Source: an uncultured Bacteroidota bacterium
Lineage (GTDB): Bacteria; Bacteroidota; Bacteroidia; Chitinophagales; Chitinophagaceae
Length of the DNA: 37,578 bases
Assembly (NCBI GenBank): GCA_903871575.1
Contig: CAIQHJ010000010.1
Location: 1 to 37,578 of the forward strand
Direction: 5' to 3'
Shown one piece after another: positions 1 through 10,200 of the stretch (position 1 is the first letter of the stretch; each line of letters starts with the position of its first letter). A program made the translations under genes and the position numbers. The notes under the pieces are model-generated. The model did no database searches, was not told the origin of the DNA, and worked only from the letters and a program-made list of their open reading frames with translations.

Positions 1-1229
1 CTCCGGTTTCTGTTTGCCACCAAGTATCTACAATTGGACAATTTTTTTTGCCAATGTTTTCATCATACCAATGCCATGCTTCTTCATTGATGGGTTCGCC
101 AACTGTTCCCAATACATTCAATGAATCCAGATTTTTTCCTTCGATGGGGGATGTACCATACCCCATTAGACTGCGGATGGCTGTAGGGGCAGTATATAAA
201 ATATTGACTTGGTGTTTTTCAACGATTTCCCAGAATCTGCCAGCATCAGGCCAAGTTGGGATACCTTCAAACATCAAAGAAGTTGCTCCAGCACTTAAGG
301 GGCCATAAATGATATAACTGTGTCCTGTTATCCAACCAATGTCTGCAGTACAAAAATGTATTTGCTTGGGTTGGTATTGAAAAACATTTACAAAAGTATA
401 ATTCGCCCAAATCATATAACCGGCACAAGTGTGCACAACACCTTTGGGTTTTCCGGTGCTTCCGGATGTGTATAGAATGAACAACATATCTTCTGCATCC
501 ATTACTTCCGCATCGCAATTTATCGATCCTTGTTGTTCTACCCATTTCATTTCGTCTTCCCACCAAACATCTCTTCCTTTCATCATACTAACAGGTTCGC
601 TTGTACGCGTAAGTACAATTACTTTTTCAATAGAAGGACAGTACATTAGCGCATCATCCATCACAGATTTTAAGGGTATGGTTTTATTGCCTCTGTACCC
701 ACCATCTGCAGTAATAACCAATTTGCATGATGCATCTTGAATTCTGTCTGAAATACTTTGTGCAGAAAATCCACCAAAAACAACCGAGTGTATGGCACCA
801 ATTCTTGCACAAGCCAAGATGGCAATTGTCAATTCTGGAACCATTGGCATGTAAATACAGATGCGATCACCTTTTTGAGCACCATTGTTTTTTAAGACTT
901 GCGCAAATTGACAAACTTGATCATACAGTGCTTTGTAAGAGAGTGTTCTCGATGCTTCAGCAGGATCATTAGGCTCCCAAATAATTGCAGCGGTATCGGG
1001 TTGAGTGTCAACCCATCGATCCAAACAATTTTCAGTTATATTCAGTTTAGCGCCTTTAAACCATTCGATAGCGGGCTCATTAAAATTCCAATTTAACACA
1101 CTATCCCAGGTTTTGTGCCATTTAAAATGTTGTGCAATATCCGACCAAAATGCAGATGGATTATCGATACTTTTTTGATAAGCCAAATGATAAGCCTCTA
1201 AAGATTTTATTTGATATGGATATGGCATA
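1..1229 (-). CDS. acs: Acetyl-CoA synthetase (acetate--CoA ligase), 3' end cut off by the window edge
   Basis: Manual reverse-strand translation from the ATG at 1229: MPYPYQIKSLEAYHLAYQKSIDNPSAFWSDIAQHFKWHKTWDSVLNWNFNEPAIEWFKGAKLNITENCLDRW...RICIYMPMVPELTIAILACARIGAIHSVVFGGFS...LFILYTSGSTGKPKGVVHT...DTWWQTETG. AMP-binding signature YTSGSTGKPKG is present. Not in the ORF track because no stop codon lies in the window. Confidence 0.97.
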
Positions 1230-1339
1230 AACTTGCTGTGTTTGAATCGCTAATTTATATTTTAATTTCAAAAGCAATCTAGTTAATTGAAATTATTTGA
1301 TTAATATTTATATTTAGCATTACTAAACTAACCTGCAAT

Positions 1340-2896
1340 ATGGAATCAAACAAAGGCATTGGTAAAATTATATTTACTTCTTCGTTGGGCACGCTCATCG
1401 AATGGTATGATTTTTACATTTTTGGCATGTTGGCTAAAACCATTTCTATACAATTTTTTCCGGAGGGAAATGAAGCTACTGCATTGTTGAGCACCTTGGC
1501 CATTTTTGCAGCCGGCTTTTTAGTTCGTCCTTTTGGTGCAATGGTTTTTGGCCGATTGGGTGATATGATTGGCCGAAAATCTACTTTTTTACTTACGCTA
1601 ATTTTAATGGGGGGTTCTACTTTTTTAATTGGGTTGGTTCCCAGTTATAAATCCATTGGGATGATGGCGCCATTGTTGGTGTTGCTGTTGCGTTTGATCC
1701 AAGGGTTAGCCTTGGGCGGCGAGTATGGTGGCGCGGCAACCTATGTTGCAGAATATGCACCTGCAAATAGAAGAGGTTATTATACCAGTTGGATTCAAAC
1801 TACAGCCACCTTGGGATTGTTCGTTTCATTGGGTGTAATCATGGCTGTGAAATCCAATTTATCAGATGCACAATTCAATGCAGAATGGGGTGGATGGAGA
1901 TATCCATTTTGGGTTTCCATTATTTTGGTTGCAGTATCTATTTACATCAGACTAAAAATGGAGGAATCTCCGTTGTTTACAGCATTAAAAAAAGAAGGTA
2001 AAACATCAAAACATCCACTCAAAGAAAGCTTTGGAAATAAATCCAATTTTAAGATGGTGTTGCTGGCGCTTTTTGGGGCTGTAATGGGACAAGGAGTAAT
2101 TTGGTATACCGGGCAATTTTATGCGCAATCTTTTTTAGAGAATACAGCCAAGCTTGATTTTATGCAAAGCAGGGAAATATTATTGTGGGCTATCGCTTTG
2201 GGAACGCCATTTTTTTTGGTATTTGGTGCGCTAAGCGATAGGATTGGCCGCAAGTGGATAATGATTGGAGGCATGTTGTTGGGCGCAATTTGTTATCGAC
2301 CAATATTTACCGCATTTCTGCATGACACGGATATCAATTCGTTTGTTGTTGATGTGCATAAACCCGGAGCGCCATACGAATTAATACAAGCCAACATTAC
2401 TCATGCCGATACAAATGCTGTCAACCACACCATCATTACCAACAGCAAATCAACATGGAAATTGCCCAATAACATGCAGTTGTCCGAATCTCGAGCAGAT
2501 ACTTTATACAATTACAATATGCTTGCTGGTGCTTATTTGCATGCAGATCAACACCCCGTTTTCAATGGAATAATTTTACCAAATGCAAAGAAATGGAAAT
2601 TTATTTTTTTGGTTTGGATGATGATTGTTTTTGTGACGATGGCTTATGGTCCGATTGCTGCATTTTTGGTTGAATTGTTTCCAACTAAAATCAGATATAC
2701 CTCTATGAGTTTGCCGTATCATATTGGCAATGGTGTTTTTGGTGGCTTGGTTCCATTTATTGCCACCTTGCTTTCAGTTACTTTTACAACAGACCCATTG
2801 GTAGGTTTGTGGTATCCCATAGGTATAGCAAGTTTGAGCGCTATCATTGGCATATTGTTTTTACCCAATAAAATTGCACAAAACATTAAAGCATAA
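1340..2896 (+). CDS. MFS transporter, metabolite:H+ symporter (MHS) family
   Basis: 518 aa, multi-TM; GRLGDMIGRKSTF and ALSDRIGRKW motifs, VELFPTKIRYTSMSLPYHIGNGVFGG typical of the MHS/ProP-like family; hydrophilic insert of about 100 aa before YGPIAAFLVELFP. Confidence 0.9.
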   Translation: MESNKGIGKIIFTSSLGTLIEWYDFYIFGMLAKTISIQFFPEGNEATALLSTLAIFAAGFLVRPFGAMVFGRLGDMIGRKSTFLLTLILMGGSTFLIGLVPSYKSIGMMAPLLVLLLRLIQGLALGGEYGGAATYVAEYAPANRRGYYTSWIQTTATLGLFVSLGVIMAVKSNLSDAQFNAEWGGWRYPFWVSIILVAVSIYIRLKMEESPLFTALKKEGKTSKHPLKESFGNKSNFKMVLLALFGAVMGQGVIWYTGQFYAQSFLENTAKLDFMQSREILLWAIALGTPFFLVFGALSDRIGRKWIMIGGMLLGAICYRPIFTAFLHDTDINSFVVDVHKPGAPYELIQANITHADTNAVNHTIITNSKSTWKLPNNMQLSESRADTLYNYNMLAGAYLHADQHPVFNGIILPNAKKWKFIFLVWMMIVFVTMAYGPIAAFLVELFPTKIRYTSMSLPYHIGNGVFGGLVPFIATLLSVTFTTDPLVGLWYPIGIASLSAIIGILFLPNKIAQNIKA

Positions 2897-2899
2897 GTT

Positions 2900-3163
2900 A
2901 TGAAACCACTGAAAAAATTGATGGGTTTAATTTTAATTATTCTATCGCCTGTTATTCTCTATTTTCTAATTAATGGCGCATTGGTTAATATAGATGTTAA
3001 TGGAAAGAGGGACATCAACAAACCTATTCCTTGGATAATTATTATCACCATTTTTACACCCATCTCTGTTGGCTTGGGTATTTTTGGATACTATGCATTT
3101 AAAGGGGAGTATGATGATGTGAATGACTATGCAGAAAATGATCATCATTTACAGATGCCATAA
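2900..3163 (+). CDS. Small membrane protein with two predicted TM segments
   Basis: 87 aa; hydrophobic LMGLILIILSPVILYFLI and WIIIITIFTPISVGLGIFGYYAF; begins 3 nt after the MFS stop codon. Confidence 0.75.
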   Translation: MKPLKKLMGLILIILSPVILYFLINGALVNIDVNGKRDINKPIPWIIIITIFTPISVGLGIFGYYAFKGEYDDVNDYAENDHHLQMP

Positions 3164-4857
3164 CCAAAAGGGTATTTTTCGCAAACACTTACTGGCAATG
3201 TTCCGCTATATGGCAATTTTCCTTTGAGCATTTCTAACGCAACCGTTTGCACAATTGCATCGTCTTCATAACACACTACAAAGTTTCGGGCGTCGCACCA
3301 ATTTTTTGCCGCATATGCATTGCCAAATAAAAACGTAATCGAATTTGTTTGACGTTGAAGCGCGGTTACAAAATTGACTACTTCTTTTGACATGCTGAAA
3401 TTGTTAATTGGGGCACGTTGGATTTGATGTATACCAATGATTACATTTTTTCCAGTAGCCACAATGCTATTCAATTTCATTTTTATAGAGTCTGCATTTT
3501 TTTTACCCAATGGAAAATAATAAACATCAGCATTGTACTCAGCTATTAGTTGTTTTGCCAATTCATTGGCAGTGTCCATTCCAATGCTCACATACACCAA
3601 CTTGTGTTTGTTTTTGTGTAGATGCAATGGGAAAAAATCTTGATCTTTATTTGATAACAAGGTGATGGCATTCGTTGCAATTGATTTGCGAATGGCTGGT
3701 ACATCCTTATTAAGGTCAGCGGTTAATTGTTGCTGATTAATGGTGTCATTATATGGTAAAACATATTTGTATTTTGCCATCAACACTCTTTTGCAATGCC
3801 ATTCAATATCGCCCCAAGTCAATAAATTTTGTTGGATGGCCGATTTTATCTTTTCAACTACCATTGGCAGGCTATCTGGCAAACACAACAAATCATTTCC
3901 TGCCATTAATGACCGTACAGATGCCTCCCCATTGGGGTATGCTTTTTTTACACCTTGCATTTCCAGTCCATCCGTAATCGTTAGTCCGTTATATTTTAAT
4001 TTGCTTCTCAATAAATCTTGAATGGCATTTGAAGAAAGCGAAGTAGGTTTATTTTTTGTTGAATCGATGGTGGGTATAAACAAATGAGCAATCATCACGC
4101 TCGAAACATTTTGTTTAAATGCCATTTTGAAAGGATACAATTCAAGGGCATCAATTTGTTCCATACTTTTTTTGATAACGGGTAAATCGAGATGAGAGTC
4201 AACATCAACATCACCATGACCTGGAAAATGTTTGGCACAAGCCATCACGCCATTATCCTGAAGACCTTTGATGTACTCCATTCCATAGGAGGCGACTTTG
4301 TATTTGTTCTCACCAAAACTTCTATCGTTGATGATTGGATTATTGGGATTGTTGTTTACATCCATCACCGGTGCGTAATTCATTTGAATACCCATTCTTT
4401 TACATTGAGCCGCTACTACTTTTCCGTATTGATAAATAAGTTGGCTATCTTTTACCGCACCCAACATCATTTGTTTTGGCAAAGGCATCACACTATCTAA
4501 AATTCTTTGTCCCAAACCCCACTCACCATCAATTGAAAATAAAATTGGTGTTTTAGCGGCCTTTTTCAATTCATTTATCATTCCAGCTTGAAGCGTAGGG
4601 CTGCCTTGAAAAATACAAATACTACCCACATTGTATTTTTTCACATAGTCCATCACTTGTTTGTTCAAAAAGGTAATTTTCATTGTTTTCATGTCAATTG
4701 ACGACAGCCGTGTAACGATCAGCTGACCAATACGTTCATCTTCGTTCAAACTATTGTAAACACTATCTGCCCAGCTGCCAGCCTTTATGGTATCGTTTTG
4801 TTGACCAAAAGCTGATTGCAAAGAAAATAGCAGTAAAAAAATAAAAGTTAAGCGCAT
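3145..4857 (-). CDS. Glycoside hydrolase family 3 protein (beta-N-acetylglucosaminidase-like), exported
   Basis: 570 aa; N-terminal signal peptide (MRLTFIFLLLFSLQSAFGQ); NagZ/GH3 motif KHFPGHGDVDVDSH; TDGLEMQGV at the nucleophile region. Confidence 0.93.
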   Translation of the reverse strand: MRLTFIFLLLFSLQSAFGQQNDTIKAGSWADSVYNSLNEDERIGQLIVTRLSSIDMKTMKITFLNKQVMDYVKKYNVGSICIFQGSPTLQAGMINELKKAAKTPILFSIDGEWGLGQRILDSVMPLPKQMMLGAVKDSQLIYQYGKVVAAQCKRMGIQMNYAPVMDVNNNPNNPIINDRSFGENKYKVASYGMEYIKGLQDNGVMACAKHFPGHGDVDVDSHLDLPVIKKSMEQIDALELYPFKMAFKQNVSSVMIAHLFIPTIDSTKNKPTSLSSNAIQDLLRSKLKYNGLTITDGLEMQGVKKAYPNGEASVRSLMAGNDLLCLPDSLPMVVEKIKSAIQQNLLTWGDIEWHCKRVLMAKYKYVLPYNDTINQQQLTADLNKDVPAIRKSIATNAITLLSNKDQDFFPLHLHKNKHKLVYVSIGMDTANELAKQLIAEYNADVYYFPLGKKNADSIKMKLNSIVATGKNVIIGIHQIQRAPINNFSMSKEVVNFVTALQRQTNSITFLFGNAYAAKNWCDARNFVVCYEDDAIVQTVALEMLKGKLPYSGTLPVSVCEKYPFGYGICK

Positions 4858-4919
4858 ATCAGCAATAAAATTATTAGTGAAAAGGAATGGTTATTTTTGT
4901 GCTACAAATTACATTGATT

Positions 4920-6740
4920 TTGACAGATATCATTCATTTATTACCAGATAACATTGCCAACCAAATCGCTGCAGGTGAAGTTATACAGCGGCCAGGAAGT
5001 GCGGTAAAGGAATTGCTCGAAAATGCAGTTGATGCCGGTGCGGATGAAATTAGGCTAATTATTAATGATGCGGGAAAGTCGTTGGTACAAGTTATTGATA
5101 ATGGCAAAGGAATGAGTGAAACCGATGCTAGAATGGCGTTTGAAAGACATGCCACTTCCAAGATCAAGCACATTGATGATTTATTTAGCATTAAAACCAT
5201 GGGATTTAGGGGAGAAGCACTGGCAAGTATTGCAGCGGTTGCACAGGTAGAACTTAAAACCAAACGGGCTGATGATGCTGCAGGTACATTTATTCAAATT
5301 GAAAATAGTAGAGTTGTTTTACAAGAGCCAGTGGCAGTAAATACAGGAACCAGCATTGCCATGAAGAATTTGTTTTTTAATGTACCAGCTCGTCGAAACT
5401 TTTTGAAAAGCAATACGGCCGAATTGCGCCATATTTTGGATGAGTTTATTCGGGTGGCGATGTCTTTTCCAGATATTTTATTTTCCTTGCAATCTAACGG
5501 ACAAGAAGTATTTCATTTAGAGAAAGGCAGTTTAAAACAAAGAGTGGTTCAAATTTTAGGCAATAGCTATAACGCGAAATTGGTAAGTGTTCAGGAAGAA
5601 ACAGACTATCTAAATATCATGGGTTTTGTGGGGAAACCCGAAACAGCCAAGAAAACAAGGGGGGATCAATATCTATTTGTGAACAATCGGTTTATCAAAA
5701 GTGCATATTTGAATCATGCCATCATGAATGCATATTCGGATTTAATTCCGAAAGATAGTTTTCCAATGTATGCTTTATTTATTGATTTGAATCCGGCTAA
5801 GTTGGATATCAATGTACATCCAACAAAGCAGGAAATAAAATTTGAAGATGATAAAATTGTATATGCATTTGTACAATCAGCGGTGAAGCATGCCTTGGCA
5901 CAATTTAGCATTACCCCTACATTGGACTTTGAGTTGGATGCAACAATTCAGCAGCTCGATGCGGTGAGTAAGCCAGTTTCTGATGCACAGCGCACTGCCA
6001 CAACATCATCACACTTATTCAAAACATTTACACAAAAAGGGCAAGCGCATTTTATTGAAAAGAGCAGTGATTTAAAACATTGGAAAGATTTTTACGAGCC
6101 ATCGGCTGAAAAAAATGAGGCATCATCAATAGATGTCAATGTATCCATACAAAGTATGCATCAAGGATATAAAGCAGAGCAAGTAATGTTACAACTGCAT
6201 CTATCCTATATCGTGATGCAAACAGAAGCAGGATATCTGCTCATACATCAACAAAATGCACACGAAAGAATTTTATATGAAAGATATACGGTGGCATTAA
6301 GTGGTAAACCCATTGCTACACAGCAGAGTTTGTTTCCAACAACCATTACACTATCACCTGCAGATGCCTTATTGTTGGATGAGTTGCTACCCGATATGCA
6401 AGCGCTTGGTTATCAAATTGAAATTTTTGGCAAACATACATATGTCATTCAGGGTACGCCTGCGGACGTACAAATAGGTAATGAGAAGGCGGCTATTGAA
6501 AAAATAATGGAACAGTATAAACATTTCAGTAGTGATTTGAAGTTTACGAAAAGGGAAAAATTGCTACGTTCTATGGCGATACAGAATGCTATTAAAGCTG
6601 GGACTGCACTTACACAGAAGGAAATGCAAGGGTTGGTGCAGGATTTATTTGCTTGTGAGGTTTCTAATGCTACTGCTACTGGCCGTCCAACCTACACACG
6701 TTTTGAGAAAGGAGAGATGGATAGGATGTTTGGGAGATAG
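4920..6740 (+). CDS. mutL: DNA mismatch repair protein MutL
   Basis: IIHLLPDNIANQIAAGEVIQRPGSAVKELLENAVDAGA, DNGKGM, KTMGFRGEALASI, and C-terminal MutL dimerisation region. The ORF track starts at 4887; homologue-like N-terminus suggests the in-frame TTG at 4920. Confidence 0.97.
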   Translation: MTDIIHLLPDNIANQIAAGEVIQRPGSAVKELLENAVDAGADEIRLIINDAGKSLVQVIDNGKGMSETDARMAFERHATSKIKHIDDLFSIKTMGFRGEALASIAAVAQVELKTKRADDAAGTFIQIENSRVVLQEPVAVNTGTSIAMKNLFFNVPARRNFLKSNTAELRHILDEFIRVAMSFPDILFSLQSNGQEVFHLEKGSLKQRVVQILGNSYNAKLVSVQEETDYLNIMGFVGKPETAKKTRGDQYLFVNNRFIKSAYLNHAIMNAYSDLIPKDSFPMYALFIDLNPAKLDINVHPTKQEIKFEDDKIVYAFVQSAVKHALAQFSITPTLDFELDATIQQLDAVSKPVSDAQRTATTSSHLFKTFTQKGQAHFIEKSSDLKHWKDFYEPSAEKNEASSIDVNVSIQSMHQGYKAEQVMLQLHLSYIVMQTEAGYLLIHQQNAHERILYERYTVALSGKPIATQQSLFPTTITLSPADALLLDELLPDMQALGYQIEIFGKHTYVIQGTPADVQIGNEKAAIEKIMEQYKHFSSDLKFTKREKLLRSMAIQNAIKAGTALTQKEMQGLVQDLFACEVSNATATGRPTYTRFEKGEMDRMFGR

Positions 6741-6756
6741 GGGTCAGTTTTTATAG

Positions 6757-7007
6757 TCCACCATTTAAACGGTGGTTTGATGCATAGCTGAGAAAATCAC
6801 CATAAAAAATATTTGAAAAGACATCGCAAAGAAAGGGTTTTAAACCATCACCATGCAATCCACCATTTAAACGGTGGATTGATGCATAGCTGAGAAAATC
6901 ACCATAAAAAATATGTGAAAAGACATCGCAAAGAAAGGGTTTTTAACCATGATCATGCAAACCACCGTTTAAACGGTGGTTTGATACCCTCGCCGGAAAA
7001 TCACCAT
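6757..7007. repeat. Tandem repeat, period 102 bp, about 2.5 copies, each headed by a palindrome (CCACC-N8-GGTGG)
   Basis: Units start at 6757, 6859 and 6961. Units 1 and 2 differ at 5 of 102 positions by eye. Unit 3 matches the palindrome and then GAAAATCACCAT, after which similarity ends. Confidence 0.95.
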
Positions 7008-7156
7008 CCCCCCACAACCATTCACCACCCCAAAAACCGTTATTACAACATCCATTTTATTTTCCAAACAGATGTCTACTACTAGCATTGCTTCAATTCA
7101 GTTTTCAAAAAATGAATCATGAAGCCGCCAATCAGTTGAACTTCAAGTAAATGTTC

Positions 7157-7187
7157 AAAAAAAAACCACCGGCTTTCACCGGTGGTT
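7157..7187 (-). terminator. Rho-independent terminator of nrdJ
   Basis: Minus-strand AACCACCGG-TGAAAG-CCGGTGGTT followed by TTTTTTT; perfect 9-bp stem about 30 nt downstream of the nrdJ stop. Confidence 0.9.
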
Positions 7188-7218
7188 ATGTTTGCATGCA
7201 ATTAATCAAACATTATCT

Positions 7219-10200
7219 TTAGCTGCAACCTAAACTATTGCCGCAGTTCAAACATTTGTAACAAGTACCGCTTCTTACGGTGATATGACCACAAGTATTG
7301 CATGCTGGGGCATCGCCTTGCATTGATTTGTTTGCAGCATTCACCGCATCCATTGAACTGGTCATTTTTGCGGGACTATCTGAACGATGTGATCTTGTTC
7401 CATCATTGCCAGTGCTTGCCAATACACGTACTTCGCTAAGCTCATGTGTTCTTTCGCCAATTGTTGGTGTTGTCTCATCCCAAGGTTCATTTCCCAAGTT
7501 TCCTACCTCTGGCTTATCCAATACATGTACCAAATCCGTTCTTCCTAAATATTCATATGCCAAGGATCTAAACATGAAGTCGATGATAGATGTGGTTGTT
7601 TTGATGTTTGGATGTTCTACCATACCAGCCGGTTCAAAACGGGTAAACACAAACTTCTCTACATATTCTTCTAAAGGAACACCATATTGTAATCCTATCG
7701 AAATGGCAATCGCAAAGCAGTTCAGCATACTACGCATAGTCGCACCTTCTTTCGCCATATCAATAAAGATTTCCCCTAATGTACCATCATTGTATTCTCC
7801 TGTTCTCAAGAACAAAGCTTGACCATTTATTTTGGCTTTTTGTGTAAATCCACGACGCTTAGCAGGCAAAGCACGACGCTCTACAATCATCGCCAATTGA
7901 CGCTTCAAAGATGTATCAGCACTACTTTGTACACGTTTGTTCATTTCTTCTAACAACTCGTCAATGGTCAATTTGCCCATGTCCACCAATGAACTTTCCA
8001 TTAGAGCACTTTCTGTTTTCTCTTCAGTTTCGTCGGCTGTCTTTTTCTTTTTGTCTGATTTGTTGCTCAATGGTTGGCTCAATTTTGAACCATCGCGATA
8101 CAATGCACATGCCTTCAATCCCAATTCCCAACTCAATCTGTATGAATCTGCAATTTCTTCAATCGTAGCTTCATTTGGTAGATTGATGGTTTTGCTAATC
8201 GCACCACTCAAGAATGGTTGCGCAGCCGACATCATTCTAATATGACCATGAGCATGAATGTAACGTTGACCAGTTTGACCGCATTTATTTGCGCAATCAA
8301 AAACAGATAAATGTTCGTCTTTTAAATAAGGAGCACCTTCAACAGTCATTGTTCCGCATACATAAATATTTGCAGCTTCAATTTCATCGTCTGTAAAGCC
8401 CAAACCTTCTAATAAACTCCATCCAAAATCATTGTATTGGTTTGGTGAGAATCCTAAACGTTGTAAACATGCTTCACCCAAAGTGAATACATTGAACACA
8501 AATCCAATTTCGAAAGCACTTGCCATTGCGGCGTTTAATTTCTCAATTTCGGCCGGGAAGAATCCTTTTGCTGTCAATGTTTCTTCATTGATGAAAGGAG
8601 CTCCTTTAAGTGTTGCGTGTCCTTTTGCAAAATTTACGATCTCTTCAATTTGCGATTCTGTATATTTCAAGTTGCGCAATGCTTGTGGTACACTTTGGTT
8701 GATGATTTTGAAATATCCACCACCACTCAATTTTTTAAATTTCACCAATGCAAAATCTGGTTCTACGCCGGTAGTATCGCAATCCATAACCAAACCAATT
8801 GTTCCAGTTGGTGCAATTACAGTGGTTTGTGCATTTCTATAACCATATTTTTCGCCCATTTGAACGGCATCATCCCATGCTTTTGTCGCAGCTTTTAATA
8901 AATAATCTGGACAATATTTAGCGTTGATACCATTTGGTTTGATTTCTAATCCTTCATAAGCATCTGTTGCATCGTAAGCAGCAGCGCGATGGTTGTGCAT
9001 CACACGCAACATATGGGTTTTGTTGTCTTCATATCTGTCGAAGGCGCCAAGGAAGCTAGCCATTTCTGCAGATGTTTTGTAGGCAATACCTGTCATGATC
9101 GCTGTTATAGCTCCGGCAATACCTCTCGCTTGTTCGCTGTCATAAGCAATACCACTTACCATCAACATGCTTCCCAAATTCGCGTAGCCTAATCCTAAGG
9201 TTCTATAATCGTAACTTAATTGAGCTACTTCTTTCGAAGGGAACTGTGCCATCAACACAGAAATCTCCAACACCACAGTCCACAATCTACAAGTATGTTC
9301 AAATCCTGCCACATCAAATGTGTTGTTGTCTTCGTTGAAGAAACGACGAAGATTTACGCTGGCCAAATTACAAGCAGTGTTATCTAAGAACATGTACTCA
9401 CTGCATGGGTTGGATGCCCTAATTGGACCTCCTTCCGGACAAGTATGCCATTCGTTGATGGTTGTATCGTATTGTGTTCCTGGATCAGCACAACGCCAAG
9501 CCGCATAGTTGATTTGCTCCCAAAGCTCAGTAGCCTTTACGGTTTTCATTGTTCTGCCATCACTTCTCGCTTTCAATTCCCAATCGCCATTGGCATCCAA
9601 CACCTTAAAGAAAGAATTGGGTATGCGAACAGAGTTGTTGCTGTTTTGTCCACTTACAGTTCTGTATGCTTCTCCTTCATAATCACTCGAATATCCAGCT
9701 GCAATTAAAGCAGCTACTTTATCTTCTTCTTTCAATTTCCAGGTTACAAACTCCATGATTTCTGGATGATCTAAATCCAAGCAAACCATTTTCGCAGCGC
9801 GACGAGTTGTTCCACCACTTTTAATTGCGCCAGCTGCACGATCGCCTATTTTCAAAAAACTCATCAAACCACTTGAAGTTCCACCACCACTCAACTTTTC
9901 ATTCTCGCCTCTAATGCTGCTATAATTCGTACCTACGCCACTACCATATTTAAAAATTCTTGCCTCTCTAACCCACAAATCCATGATGCCGCCTTCATTT
10001 ACTAAATCATCATCCACACTCAAAATAAAACAAGCATGTGGTTGAGGACGCTCATATGCGGATGTTGATTTTTTTAACTGACCATCTTTTCCATCAACAT
10101 AGTAATGTCCTTGTGGCTTTCCGCTAATACCATAAACTTCATGCAAACCAGTGTTAAACCACTGTGGACTATTGGGAACGCATGCTTGATTTAAAATACT

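Noticed and set aside
48-1096. Track ORFs 48..308+, 267..566-, 429..740+, 727..972+ and 899..1096+
   Set aside because: They lie antisense or out of frame within the minus-strand acs coding region, whose translation is unambiguous.
2290-2610. Large hydrophilic insert in the MFS transporter as a novel domain fusion
   Set aside because: From memory, MHS-family MFS transporters of this length often carry a variable loop of similar size at this place before the YGPIAAFLVELFP segment, so it is probably a family trait.
6757-6985. Possible CRISPR array (about 26-bp palindromic repeats spaced by about 76 bp)
   Set aside because: The intervening segments of units 1 and 2 are nearly identical rather than unique, there are only three palindromes, and no cas genes are nearby. 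It is a tandem repeat.
7298-9708. Several plus-strand ORFs antisense to nrdJ, including 7298..7822 (174 aa) and 8432..8842 (136 aa)
   Set aside because: Fully inside the strongly supported nrdJ gene; no recognisable domains and composition typical of antisense shadow ORFs.
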